DNA from: ZC4RG19 sp017577565
GTDB taxonomy: Bacteria > Actinomycetota > Acidimicrobiia > Acidimicrobiales > VFJN01
Length of the DNA stretch: 64,000 bases
Assembly: GCA_047459075.1 (NCBI GenBank)
Contig: VSCH01000011.1
Span: forward strand, 1-64,000
Direction: 5' to 3'
Below are positions 8,598 to 18,513 of this stretch, piece by piece; the first letter of the stretch is position 1, and each line of letters starts with the position of its first letter. A model generated the notes under the pieces. That model worked only from the letters and a program-made list of their open reading frames with translations. It was not told the origin of the DNA and made no database searches. Both the position numbers and the translations under genes were made by a program.

Positions 8598-8606
8598 CAC
8601 GCCCCT

Positions 8607-9992
8607 GTGAAGACCATCGTCGCGCCCCTCGAGGGGAACAAGGTCAAGCTCTCCGTCGAGGTCGACGAGGAGGAGTTCGACAAGGCCATCACGGCCGCCT
8701 ACCGCAAGATCGCCCGCGAGGTGCGCATCCCCGGGTTCAGGCCCGGCAAGGCGCCGCGGAAGGTGCTCGAGAAGCGGCTCGGCACGCAGATCGGCCGCGA
8801 GCAGGCGCTGAACGACGCCCTGCCGGAGTACTACGCCCGGGCCATCATCGAGAACGACGTCGACGCCATCGACGCTCCTCAGATCGACATCACCTCCGGC
8901 GCCGAGGAGGGGCCCGTCTCCTTCGAGGCCGTCGTCGAGGTCCGCCCCAAGGTCCAGGTCCCCGGCTACGAGGGCCTGCGGGTGACGATCCCCCGCCCCG
9001 AGGTGGGCGACGACGAGGTCGACGCCCAGATCGACCGCATGCGGGAGGTGCAGGCCACCTTCGCCGACGTCGACCGCCCGGCCCAGGACGGCGACGCGGT
9101 CGTCGTCGACATCACCGGCACGCTCGACGGCGAGGCCCAGGACGGCCTGACCGCCGACGACTACAGCTACACGGTCGGCTCGGGCGCCATCACCCCCGAG
9201 GTCGACGAGCACCTCCGGGGGGCCAAGGCCGGCGACATCCTCGAGTTCGCCGCCACCCACCCCGACCCGAACGAGGAGCGCGAGCTGCGGTTCCGCATCC
9301 TCGTCAAGCAGGTGCGGGAGAAGGTCCTGCCCGAGCTGACCGACGAGTGGGTCGCCGAGAACAGCGAGTTCGAGACGGTCGAGGCGCTGCGCGACTCCAT
9401 CCGCGAGCGGGCCCTCTCCGTCCGCAAGCTGCAGGCCCAGGCCGCGCTGCGCGAGGCCGTCGGCACCGAGCTGGCCAAGCTGGTCACCGACGAGGTGCCC
9501 GAGGCCCTCGTCAACCACGAGCTCAGCCACCGGGCCCAGGACTTCGCCATGCGGCTGCAGGCCCAGGGCCTGACGCCCGAGCAGTGGCTGCAGATCACCG
9601 GCAAGAGCTCCGACGAGCTCACCGCCGAGCTGCGCGAGGCCGCCGAGGTGTCCGCCAAGGTCGACCTCGCCCTGCGGGCGGTGGCCGACGCCGAGGGCCT
9701 GGAGTGCACCGAGGAGGACCTCGAGGCCGAGCTCTCGGGCGTGGCCGAGCGGGTCGGCGAGCCGGTCGAGCGGGTCCGGTCCGAGTTCGAGCGCGGCGGC
9801 AACCTCTCGGCGGTACGCTCCGATGTGCGGAAGCGCAAGGCGCTCGACTGGCTGCTCGAGCGAGTCGAGATCGTCGACGAGGACGGTCAGCCGATCGACA
9901 GGGACGAGCTCGAGCTCACCTCCCCGAGCGAGTCGTCCGGCGAGGGCGACGACGAGACCGACACCAACGAGACGGAGAGCGACCCGACGTGA
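8607..9992 (+). CDS. tig: Trigger factor, ribosome-bound chaperone and prolyl isomerase
   Basis: 461-residue trigger factor, close to the usual 430-480. It binds the ribosomal exit tunnel and helps nascent chains fold. The N-terminal ribosome-binding domain ends with the signature region PGFRPGKAP (GFRxGKxP, about residues 44-52). An FKBP-type isomerase domain follows (about 150-235, GDAVVVDITGTLDG to LRFRILVKQV), then the long helical C-terminal chaperone domain. The tail is acidic (SSGEGDDETDTNE). The GTG at 8607 is the first start that gives the conserved N-terminus; the frame stays open upstream through the tRNA genes on the other strand, which is a shadow. The stop overlaps the clpP start as GTGA, so chaperone and protease are probably co-expressed. 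Confidence 0.95.
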   Translation: MKTIVAPLEGNKVKLSVEVDEEEFDKAITAAYRKIAREVRIPGFRPGKAPRKVLEKRLGTQIGREQALNDALPEYYARAIIENDVDAIDAPQIDITSGAEEGPVSFEAVVEVRPKVQVPGYEGLRVTIPRPEVGDDEVDAQIDRMREVQATFADVDRPAQDGDAVVVDITGTLDGEAQDGLTADDYSYTVGSGAITPEVDEHLRGAKAGDILEFAATHPDPNEERELRFRILVKQVREKVLPELTDEWVAENSEFETVEALRDSIRERALSVRKLQAQAALREAVGTELAKLVTDEVPEALVNHELSHRAQDFAMRLQAQGLTPEQWLQITGKSSDELTAELREAAEVSAKVDLALRAVADAEGLECTEEDLEAELSGVAERVGEPVERVRSEFERGGNLSAVRSDVRKRKALDWLLERVEIVDEDGQPIDRDELELTSPSESSGEGDDETDTNETESDPT

Positions 9993-10735
9993 TCGACCCC
10001 ACGGTGCGACAGCCGCACGCCGCAGACCACACGCTCCGGCAGCCACCGGTTGTCGCGGCCGCCACGTACGGCACGTCGCCCGAGGTCGTCGGGCAGCACA
10101 TGCAGGTCGTCCGCAACTACCTGGTCCCGACGGTCGTCGAGCAGACCAACCGGGGCGAGCGGGCCTACGACCTCTACAGCCGGCTGCTCAAGGAGCACAT
10201 CATCTTCCTGGGCACGCCGATCGACGACGCCGTCGCCAACCTCGTCTGCGCCCAGCTGCTGCACCTCGAGTCCGAGAACCCGGACAAGGACATCAACATC
10301 TACATCAACAGCCCTGGCGGCGACATCACGGCGCTCTTCGCCATCTACGACACGATGCGCTTCGTGAAGCCGGACGTCAGCACCATCTGCTTCGGGCAGG
10401 CGGCCTCCGCGGCCGCGGTGCTGCTGGCCGCCGGCACCAAGGGCAAGCGCCTCGCCCTGCCCCACGCCCGGGTCCTGCTCCACCAGCCGTGGGGCCAGGC
10501 CGGCGGCCAGGCCACCGACGTCGAGCTGGCGGCGCGCGAGATCCTGCGCATGCGCACGATGCTCGACGAGATCCTCGCCTTCCACACCGGCCAGGACCCG
10601 GAGAAGATCCACCGGGACACCGAGCGCGACTTCGTGCTCACGGCCGAGGAGGCGAAGGAGTACGGGATCATCGACGACGTGATCACCTCACGTCAGACGG
10701 TGGACATGTCCGGCCCCATCACACGGGCGAGCTAG
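9989..10735 (+). CDS. clpP: ATP-dependent Clp protease proteolytic subunit
   Basis: Serine protease subunit that forms the ClpP barrel and degrades proteins unfolded by ClpX. Counting from the GTG at 9989, the catalytic triad is S140 (GQAASAAA), H165 (LLHQPWG) and D214 (ERDF). The core begins near NYLVPTVVEQ, which in other ClpPs lies close to the N-terminus, so the first 37 residues may be a cleaved propeptide or may not be translated: an ATG at 10100 would give 211 residues, nearer to the family norm. The GTG is preferred because it overlaps the tig stop. ClpX is encoded 22 bases downstream. Many actinobacteria have two clpP genes; only one is seen here. Confidence 0.93.
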   Translation: MIDPTVRQPHAADHTLRQPPVVAAATYGTSPEVVGQHMQVVRNYLVPTVVEQTNRGERAYDLYSRLLKEHIIFLGTPIDDAVANLVCAQLLHLESENPDKDINIYINSPGGDITALFAIYDTMRFVKPDVSTICFGQAASAAAVLLAAGTKGKRLALPHARVLLHQPWGQAGGQATDVELAAREILRMRTMLDEILAFHTGQDPEKIHRDTERDFVLTAEEAKEYGIIDDVITSRQTVDMSGPITRAS

Positions 10736-10757
10736 GACCGACCGGGGAGCGATCGAC

Positions 10758-12032
<1,275 letters not shown>

Positions 12033-12062
12033 CCCGCGGGCCGGGCACCGCAGCAACCCTTC

Positions 12063-13409
12063 GTGGACTTCGACCAGGCACAGGCGTACCTCGACGCCCA
12101 CATCGACCTCGAGAAGACCTCCGGGATCTCGGCGGGCCACGTCGCGGGCCTGTCGCTGGACCGGATGCGCCGGGTCGTCGACGTCCTGGGCAACCCCCAG
12201 CGGGACTACCCGGTCATCCACATCACCGGCACCAACGGCAAGGGCTCGACCGCCCGGATGGTCACCGCGCTGCTGGCCGCCCACCAGCTCTCGGTCGGCA
12301 CCTACAGCAGCCCGCACCTCGAGCACGTCACCGAGCGCATCGCCCGCAACGGCGAGCCGATCCCGCCCGAGGACCTGGCCCGGGTGCTCGGCGAGATCGC
12401 GCTGCTGGAGGAGCAGCGGTTCTTCGAGGAGCGCCCCTCGTACTTCGAGCTGCTGACCGCCGCCGGCTACGCCTGGTTCAGCGAGGTGGCGGTCGACGTG
12501 GCCGTCGTCGAGGTCGGGCTGCTCGGCCGCTACGACGCCACCAACGTGGCCGACGGCCAGGTGGCGGTCGTGACGAACGTCGCGCGCGACCACACCGACG
12601 GGCGGGGCGACTGGCGGCGCGACGTCGCCGGCGAGAAGGCCGGCATCGTCAAGCCCGGCAGCCACCTCGTGCTGGGGGAGCCCGACGCCGGGCTGCGCGA
12701 CGTGTTCACCGCCGAGGGACCGGAGGCGCTGTGGGTGCGGGGCGACGACTTCGGCGTCGTGCGGGACCGGCTGGCGCTGGGCGGGCACCTGCTCGACCTG
12801 CGGACCCCGCTGGCCCGGCACGACGAGGTGTTCCTGCCGGTCCACGGTGCCCACCAGGCCGACAACGCCGCCGCCGCGGTGGCGGCGGTCGAGGCGTTCT
12901 TCGGCCGCCCCCTCGACGACGACGTCGTGGCCGAGGCGTTCGCCGGGCTGCGGCTCCCCGGGCGCTTCGAGGTCCTGCACCGGGCGCCGCTCCTCGTCCT
13001 CGACGGCGCCCACAACCCCGCCGGCGCGGCCGCCGCGGCCGCGACCCTGGCCGGCGAGTTCACGATCCGGGGCACCCGGCGGTGGGTGCTCGGGCTGCTC
13101 CGGGGGCGCGACGTCGACGAGGTCCTCGACGCCTTCGGCGTCCGGCCGGGCGACCAGGTGATCGCCACCACGCCGCCGTCGCCGCGGGGCCTCCCGGCCG
13201 CCGAGCTGGCCGAGGCGGTCGCGGCCCGGGGCGTCGACGTCGTCGCCGAGCCCGAGGTGGCCGACGCGGTCGAGCGGGCGTGGACGACGACGGTGGACGC
13301 CGGCGACGCCGGCCTCGTCATGGTGACGGGCTCGCTCTACACGGTGGGGGCGGCCCGCACCGCCTGCCGGCGCCTGGGCCTCGTGCGCGACGACGGCGTC
13401 GCCGCCTGA
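12063..13409 (+). CDS. folC: Folylpolyglutamate synthase / dihydrofolate synthase
   Basis: 448-residue Mur-ligase-family enzyme that adds glutamate to dihydropteroate or folates, using ATP in the cytoplasm. Visible signatures are the P-loop ITGTNGKGST (about residues 56-65), YSSPHLEHVTERI, EVGLLGRYDATN, and the C-terminal glutamate-ligase part with LDGAHNPAGA. The start is a GTG 30 bases after clpX; no strong ribosome binding site is seen. In this position after clpX many genomes carry valS and then folC; here valS is absent. Strong hairpins follow the gene. Confidence 0.92.
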   Translation: MDFDQAQAYLDAHIDLEKTSGISAGHVAGLSLDRMRRVVDVLGNPQRDYPVIHITGTNGKGSTARMVTALLAAHQLSVGTYSSPHLEHVTERIARNGEPIPPEDLARVLGEIALLEEQRFFEERPSYFELLTAAGYAWFSEVAVDVAVVEVGLLGRYDATNVADGQVAVVTNVARDHTDGRGDWRRDVAGEKAGIVKPGSHLVLGEPDAGLRDVFTAEGPEALWVRGDDFGVVRDRLALGGHLLDLRTPLARHDEVFLPVHGAHQADNAAAAVAAVEAFFGRPLDDDVVAEAFAGLRLPGRFEVLHRAPLLVLDGAHNPAGAAAAAATLAGEFTIRGTRRWVLGLLRGRDVDEVLDAFGVRPGDQVIATTPPSPRGLPAAELAEAVAARGVDVVAEPEVADAVERAWTTTVDAGDAGLVMVTGSLYTVGAARTACRRLGLVRDDGVAA

Positions 13410-13412
13410 GGC

Positions 13413-13435
13413 CGGCGACGGCCCGGCCGTCGCCG
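13413..13435 (+). terminator. Hairpin after folC
   Basis: Two 11-base arms (13413-13423 and 13425-13435) are exact reverse complements around a single base, so the real loop would open to a few bases. It begins just after the folC stop. A second, 7-bp GC stem-loop follows near 13440-13460. Confidence 0.5.
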
Positions 13436-13495
13436 CCGCGGGCGGGTGCGCCCGCCCGGGCGACCCGGGATTTCGCCGGTCGTGGGCGCCGCCCC

Positions 13496-13501
13496 TACCC
13501 T
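13496..13501 (+). promoter_or_regulatory. -10 box of ndk, leaderless
   Basis: TACCCT ends 9 bases before the GTG of ndk, the same layout as at tig. There is no ribosome binding site between box and start. Confidence 0.5.
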
Positions 13502-13510
13502 CGTCCCCTC

Positions 13511-13927
13511 GTGAAGAACCGCACCTTCGTGATGTGCAAGCCGGACGCGGTCGAGCGGGGCCTGATCGGCGAGGTCGTGTCCCGCATCGAGCGCAAGGGG
13601 CTGCGGCTCGTCGCCGCCGAGCTGCGCAGCGTCGACCGCGAGCTCGCCGAGCGCCACTACGCCGAGCACCGCGAGAAGCCGTTCTTCGGCGAGCTCGTCG
13701 ACTTCATCACCCGCTCGCCGGTGTTCACGATGGTGGTCGAGGGCCCCGACGAGAACACCTGGCTGCTGGTGCGCAAGCTCGTGGGCGCCACGAAGGTGAC
13801 CGACGCCGAGCCGGGGACCATCCGGGGCGACTTCGCCACGACGACGACCGAGAACCTCGTGCACGCGAGCGACGGCCACGAGTCGGCCGAGCGCGAGATC
13901 GCGCTCTGGTTCCCCGGGTTCGCCTGA
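13511..13927 (+). CDS. ndk: Nucleoside diphosphate kinase
   Basis: 138-residue enzyme, the usual length, that transfers the gamma phosphate of ATP to other nucleoside diphosphates through a phosphohistidine. The start FVMCKPDAVERGL carries the conserved Lys, and the active-site His lies in NLVHASDG near residue 118. The C-terminal LWFP is typical. The GTG at 13511 is the only start that gives the complete N-terminal strand. It appears to be a single-gene unit between the folC terminator and the mreB promoter. Confidence 0.97.
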   Translation: MKNRTFVMCKPDAVERGLIGEVVSRIERKGLRLVAAELRSVDRELAERHYAEHREKPFFGELVDFITRSPVFTMVVEGPDENTWLLVRKLVGATKVTDAEPGTIRGDFATTTTENLVHASDGHESAEREIALWFPGFA

Positions 13928-14020
13928 GCCGCGGGCCCCGACGGGGGCGCACCCGGGCGGGCGGCCGGCCCGGCGCGAGAAGCGCCTGGCAGGGTCGCCG
14001 GGAGCACCAGGACCCGGGGG

Positions 14021-14026
14021 TAACCT
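14021..14026 (+). promoter_or_regulatory. -10 box of the mre operon
   Basis: TAACCT, 34 bases before the mreB ATG. Unlike tig and ndk there is room for a leader, and GGCGGAGGG serves as ribosome binding site. Confidence 0.45.
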
Positions 14027-14060
14027 ACGGCAGGCCCCACGACCGGCGGAGGGTGCACGG

Positions 14061-15098
14061 ATGCCCGACAACTTCCTCTCCTCCCTGACGGGTCGCGACA
14101 TGGCCGTCGACCTGGGGACGGCCAACACCGTCATCTACGTGCGCGGCAAGGGCATCGTGCTGAACGAGCCGTCGGTCATCGCGGTCAACGTGCGGGACGG
14201 CCGGCCGGTCGCCGTCGGGACCGAGGCCAAGCGCATGATCGGGCGCACCCCCAGCCACATCGAGGCCATCCGCCCGCTGAAGGACGGCGTCATCGCGGAC
14301 TTCGAGATCTGCGAGAAGATGCTGAGCTACTTCATCCGGAAGGCCCACAACCGGCGCTGGGGCAAGCCCCGCATGGTGATCTGCGTCCCGTCCGGCATCA
14401 CCGGGGTCGAGCAGCGGGCGGTCCAGGAGGCCGCCGAGTACGCCGGGGCCCGCAAGCCGGCCTACATCATCGAGGAGCCGATGGCGGCCGCCATCGGCGC
14501 CGGCCTGGCGGTGCAGGAGCCCACCGGGAACATGATCGTCGACATCGGTGGCGGCACCACCGAGGTGGCGGTCATCTCGCTGGGCGGCATCGTCACCAGC
14601 CAGTCGGTGCGGGTCGCCGGGGACGAGCTCGACGAGGCGATCGTGGAGTTCGTCAAGAAGGAGTACGGCCTGGCAATCGGGCAGCGCACCGCCGAGGAGG
14701 TCAAGATCGCCCTCGGCTCGGCCTGGCCGCTGGTCGAGGAGCTCCACGCCGAGATCCGCGGCCGCGACCTCATGACCGGCCTGCCCAAGACCATCGTCAC
14801 CACCACCGAGGAGGTGCGGGAGGCCATCGAGGAGCCGGTGCAGGCCATCGTCGACGCCGTCAAGGTCACGCTCGACAAGACACCGCCCGAGCTGGCCGCC
14901 GACATCATGGACAAGGGCATCTGCCTGGCCGGCGGCGGTGCGCTGCTCCACGGCCTCGACGCCCGGCTGCACCACGAGACCGGCATGCCGATCGTGGTCG
15001 CCCCCAACCCGCTGCACGCGGTGGCGGTGGGCTCCGGCCAGTCCCTGGAGGAGTTCGACGCGCTGAAGAGCGTGCTCTTCTCGTCCACCGGGTACTGA
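14061..15098 (+). CDS. mreB: Rod-shape-determining protein MreB
   Basis: 345-residue bacterial actin that forms membrane-bound filaments guiding lateral wall synthesis. Actin-fold ATP-binding motifs are clear: phosphate 1 DLGTANTVIY, phosphate 2 VDIGGGTTEVAV, and the adenosine motif ICLAGGGALLHGL. The N-terminal MPDNFLSSL may be the membrane-binding amphipathic helix. The ATG has GGAGGG upstream. The stop overlaps the mreC start as TGATG. A complete mreB, mreC, mreD, mrdA, rodA set predicts a rod-shaped cell, which is not universal in actinobacteria. Confidence 0.97.
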   Translation: MPDNFLSSLTGRDMAVDLGTANTVIYVRGKGIVLNEPSVIAVNVRDGRPVAVGTEAKRMIGRTPSHIEAIRPLKDGVIADFEICEKMLSYFIRKAHNRRWGKPRMVICVPSGITGVEQRAVQEAAEYAGARKPAYIIEEPMAAAIGAGLAVQEPTGNMIVDIGGGTTEVAVISLGGIVTSQSVRVAGDELDEAIVEFVKKEYGLAIGQRTAEEVKIALGSAWPLVEELHAEIRGRDLMTGLPKTIVTTTEEVREAIEEPVQAIVDAVKVTLDKTPPELAADIMDKGICLAGGGALLHGLDARLHHETGMPIVVAPNPLHAVAVGSGQSLEEFDALKSVLFSSTGY

Positions 15099-15925
15099 TG
15101 GCCGTCTCGCCCTCGTCCGGCTCCCGGACCCGGATCCTCGTCCTCCTGCTCGCGTCGGTCACCCTCGTCGTGCTCGGGCTGCGCGACGTGCCGGTCGTGC
15201 GCGACCTGCGCGAGGGCGCGGCCGCCGCGCTCGAGCCCGTGGAGGGTGCGCTCGACACCGTCACCAGCCCGGTGCGCAACGCCTGGCACGGCATCACCGA
15301 CTACGACGACGTCAAGCGCGAGAACGAGCGGCTGCGCACCCAGCTGGCCGAGGCCGAGGCGGCCGAGATCGCCCGCACCGACGCCGAGACCCAGCTCGCC
15401 GAGCTGTCCGAGTCGCTCGACCTGCCCTTCGCCGGGGACGTCCCGACCGTCACCGCCCGGGTGGTCGCCGGGCCGCGGTCCAACTTCTCCCACGCGCTCG
15501 AGATCGACAAGGGCGCGGACGCCGGCCTGGCCGAGGGCATGCCCGTCGTCACCGGCGGCGGGCTGGTCGGCCGCATCGACCAGGTGACCGCCGGCACCGC
15601 CCGGGTCGAGCTCGTCACCGACCCCGACTTCCGGGTCGGTGTGCGCCTGGCCACGACCGGGGCGCTCGGCACGGCCCACGGGCAGGGGAGCGAGGAGCCC
15701 CTCCGGGTCGACTCCTCGCTGCCGCCCCGCACCGAGGTCGAGCAGGGCACCGGGGTGGTGACGAGCGGCGTCGACCGCAGCGCCTTCCCGCCCGGCGTCC
15801 CGGTCGGGACCGTCGTCGAGACCCAGCAGGGCGCCGGCGGCCTGACCCTCGAGCTGGTGGTCGAGCCGCTGGTCGAGGTCTCCCAGCTCTCGTACGTCAC
15901 CGTCCTCCTCTGGCAGCCGGGGTAG
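15098..15925 (+). CDS. mreC: Rod-shape-determining protein MreC
   Basis: 275-residue periplasm-side scaffold that links MreB to PBP2. One N-terminal membrane segment (about residues 12-30), a coiled coil (about 68-105, DDVKRENERLRTQLAEAE), then the two beta-barrel MreC core: the region GADAGLAEGMPVVT-GGGLVGRID is the family hallmark. It starts one base inside the mreB stop. The length is near the family norm, and nothing is missing. Confidence 0.93.
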   Translation: MAVSPSSGSRTRILVLLLASVTLVVLGLRDVPVVRDLREGAAAALEPVEGALDTVTSPVRNAWHGITDYDDVKRENERLRTQLAEAEAAEIARTDAETQLAELSESLDLPFAGDVPTVTARVVAGPRSNFSHALEIDKGADAGLAEGMPVVTGGGLVGRIDQVTAGTARVELVTDPDFRVGVRLATTGALGTAHGQGSEEPLRVDSSLPPRTEVEQGTGVVTSGVDRSAFPPGVPVGTVVETQQGAGGLTLELVVEPLVEVSQLSYVTVLLWQPG

Positions 15926-15928
15926 GGG

Positions 15929-16450
15929 ATGGGCCGGCCCCGCTTCCCCCTCGTCCGCGCCACCCTCGTCGTCCTCGTCGCCCTGCTGCTGCAGCTCTCG
16001 GTCGTCGTCGACCTGCGCATCGCGGGGGCGATGGGCGACCTGCTGCTCGCGGTCGTCGTGGCCGCCGCCCTCACCGGCGGGCCCGACCGGGGCGCCGCCT
16101 ACGGCTTCGTCTGCGGGGTCCTCTACGACCTCGTGCTGGACACGCCCTTCGGGCTGACCGCGCTCTGCTACACGGTCGTCGGGGCGCTCGTCGGCTGGGT
16201 CGGGGTGCTGGTCGGCCGCACCAGCGGCTGGTGGCCGGTCCTGGCCGCGGCGGTGGCCGGCGGCCTGCACGCCGTGCTCTACACGAGCGCCGGCAACCTC
16301 GTCGGCGTGGCGTACCCTTTCGGTGACGTGCCCGCCATCGCCCTCGCCCTCGCCGCCTGCGCGGCGGTGGTCGTCCTCCCCCTGATGCGGGTGCTGTGGT
16401 GGGCGCACGGCCACCCCGAACCGGACCGCCTCGAGGTGAGCTGGCGATGA
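15929..16450 (+). CDS. mreD: Rod-shape-determining protein MreD
   Basis: 173-residue integral membrane protein of about five segments, with the typical MreD features: a short N-terminal segment, GPDRGAAYGFVCGVLYDL in the middle and a final helix before a short charged tail. Assignment rests on hydrophobic pattern, length and the position between mreC and the PBP2 gene. It begins with ATG (GGGG upstream) and its stop overlaps the ATG of mrdA. Confidence 0.88.
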   Translation: MGRPRFPLVRATLVVLVALLLQLSVVVDLRIAGAMGDLLLAVVVAAALTGGPDRGAAYGFVCGVLYDLVLDTPFGLTALCYTVVGALVGWVGVLVGRTSGWWPVLAAAVAGGLHAVLYTSAGNLVGVAYPFGDVPAIALALAACAAVVVLPLMRVLWWAHGHPEPDRLEVSWR

Positions 16451-18489
16451 AGCTCGGTCATCTCCCCGACGTCAACGGCAACGGCAACGCCCGGCGGCGC
16501 GAGCACCACGTCCCCCGGCTGCGCCTGTCGCTGCTGACCATCGTGGCCGTCGCGCTGTTCGCGTCGCTCTTCGCCCGGCTCTACGACCTCCAGGTCATCG
16601 CCGCCGACGACTACCAGGTGCGGGCCGAGGCCAACCGCGTCCGCACGGTGCAGATCCCGGCGCCCCGGGGCCGGATCCTCGACCGCAACGGCAAGGTGAT
16701 CGTCGACAACCGGGTGGCGGTCGTGGTCGCCATCGATCGCAGCATCCACGAGGGGCTCGAACCCGAGGAGCAGGAGGACGTCGTCAACCGGCTGGCGATG
16801 GAGCTGACCGGCGCGGGCTTCCCGACCTCGCCCGACGACATCCGCGCCCGTCTGGAGGACGACCGCTTCAACCGCTACGCCCCGGTGCCGATCGCGGTCG
16901 ACGTGCCCGAGGAGCTGAAGATCTACTTCGAGGAGCACACCGCCGAGTACCCGTCCGTCGTCGTCGAGCGGAAGGCGGTGCGCTCCTACCCCTACGGGTC
17001 GCTGGCCGCCCACATCGTCGGCTACGTCGGCAAGATCAACGAGGCGGAGCTGGAGGCCGTCGCCGACGAGCGGGAGAAGCCCTACGGCCTCAACGACGAG
17101 ATCGGCAAGAGCGGCGTCGAGCAGACCTTCGAGCGCTACCTGCGGGGCACGCCCGGCATCCGGCGCATCGAGGTCGACTCGCAGGGCGACCCCGTTCGGG
17201 TCATCAGCGAGACGCCGCCGGTGCCGGGCGACGACCTCGTCCTCACCATCGACCTCGACGTGCAGGCCCTGGCCGAGCAGAAGCTGCGCCAGGGCCTCGA
17301 GGCCGCCCGCGCCCGCCCCAACCGGGACGGGACCGTCAACAACGCCACCACCGGATCGACCGTCGTGATCGACCCGAACAACGGGCAGATCATCGCGATG
17401 GCGTCGTACCCGTCCTACGACCCGTCCACCTTCGTCGACGGGATCGACGCCGCCGAGTGGGCGGCGCTCAACGACCCGGCGAACCACTACCCGCTGAACA
17501 ACTGGGCGATCCAGGGCCAGTGGGCGCCCGGGTCGACCTACAAGCTGTTCGTCGGCCACGCGGCGCTCATGGCCGGGGTGATGGAGGCCGACACCGTGTT
17601 CTCCGACCGGGGCGGCTACCAGATCCCCGGGTGCTCCGGCGCCAAGTGCTACCGGCGCAACGCCGGCGGGGCCGTGTACGGCAACATCACCCTGCCCCGG
17701 GCGATCACGATCTCGTCGGACGCGTACTTCTACCACGTGGGTGCCCAGTTCTGGCTCCAGCGCGACCGGTTCGGCGGCGACGAGGCGATGCAGAACCACC
17801 TGGTGACCTGGGGACTGGGCGACCGCACCGGCGTCGCGCTGACCAGCGAGGCCCCGGGCCGGGTCCCGACCCCGGCCTGGAAGCGCGACTACTGCGACCG
17901 GGTGAACTGCAACGACGGCGTCTGGCGCACCGGCGACAACGTCAACATGGCGATCGGCCAGGGCGACGTGCTGGTGACGCCCCTCCAGCTGGCGAACGGC
18001 TACGCCACCTTCGCCAACGGCGGCACCCGTTACGTCCCCCAGATCGCGCTTCGGACCCAGGCGTACCAGACGGGCGAGGTGACCGCGGAGTTCCAGCCCG
18101 AGGTGGCCGGCCAGGTCGACCTGCCGCCCGAGGTCCGCGAGCCGCTCTACGAGGGCCTGGTGAACGTGCCGGTGAGCGGCACGGCCAGCCGGGCCTTCGC
18201 CGGCTTCCCGCTCGACCGGTACCCGATCGCGGGCAAGACGGGCACCGCCCAGGTCGACGGCAAGTCCGACACCGCGGTCTTCGCCGCCTTCGGCCCGGCG
18301 CCCGCCCCGGAGTACGCCGTCGCCGTCGTCATGGAGGAGTCCGGGTTCGGCGGCACGGCGGCGGCGCCGGTGGCCCGGGCGCTGTTCGAGGCGCTGTCGG
18401 GCACGACGCCGCTGCCGCCCGCGGCGCCGAACGCCGCGCCGGTGGGCGGCGAGCAGCCGCTGGTCGAGGCGGGGGCGTCCTATGACTGA
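16447..18489 (+). CDS. mrdA: Penicillin-binding protein 2, peptidoglycan transpeptidase
   Basis: 680-residue class B PBP that cross-links lateral-wall peptidoglycan with RodA. A short basic N-terminus precedes one membrane anchor (about residues 30-48). The dimerisation or pedestal domain (about 60-310) starts with PRGRILDRNG. The transpeptidase domain carries SxxK at S363-T-Y-K366, the second motif at S424-D425 after ISSD, and K597-T-G-T. In PBP2 the second motif is often SSD rather than SxN, as here. The ATG overlaps the mreD stop. The C-terminal tail is Pro/Ala-rich. rodA begins 24 bases after it. Confidence 0.95.
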   Translation: MKLGHLPDVNGNGNARRREHHVPRLRLSLLTIVAVALFASLFARLYDLQVIAADDYQVRAEANRVRTVQIPAPRGRILDRNGKVIVDNRVAVVVAIDRSIHEGLEPEEQEDVVNRLAMELTGAGFPTSPDDIRARLEDDRFNRYAPVPIAVDVPEELKIYFEEHTAEYPSVVVERKAVRSYPYGSLAAHIVGYVGKINEAELEAVADEREKPYGLNDEIGKSGVEQTFERYLRGTPGIRRIEVDSQGDPVRVISETPPVPGDDLVLTIDLDVQALAEQKLRQGLEAARARPNRDGTVNNATTGSTVVIDPNNGQIIAMASYPSYDPSTFVDGIDAAEWAALNDPANHYPLNNWAIQGQWAPGSTYKLFVGHAALMAGVMEADTVFSDRGGYQIPGCSGAKCYRRNAGGAVYGNITLPRAITISSDAYFYHVGAQFWLQRDRFGGDEAMQNHLVTWGLGDRTGVALTSEAPGRVPTPAWKRDYCDRVNCNDGVWRTGDNVNMAIGQGDVLVTPLQLANGYATFANGGTRYVPQIALRTQAYQTGEVTAEFQPEVAGQVDLPPEVREPLYEGLVNVPVSGTASRAFAGFPLDRYPIAGKTGTAQVDGKSDTAVFAAFGPAPAPEYAVAVVMEESGFGGTAAAPVARALFEALSGTTPLPPAAPNAAPVGGEQPLVEAGASYD

Positions 18490-18513
18490 CGGGCGCGGGA
18501 GGGACGGCGGCTG

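Noticed and set aside
8046..8606. N-terminal extension of trigger factor
   Set aside because: The frame is open but crosses both tRNA genes; the conserved trigger factor start and a -10 box place the start at 8607.
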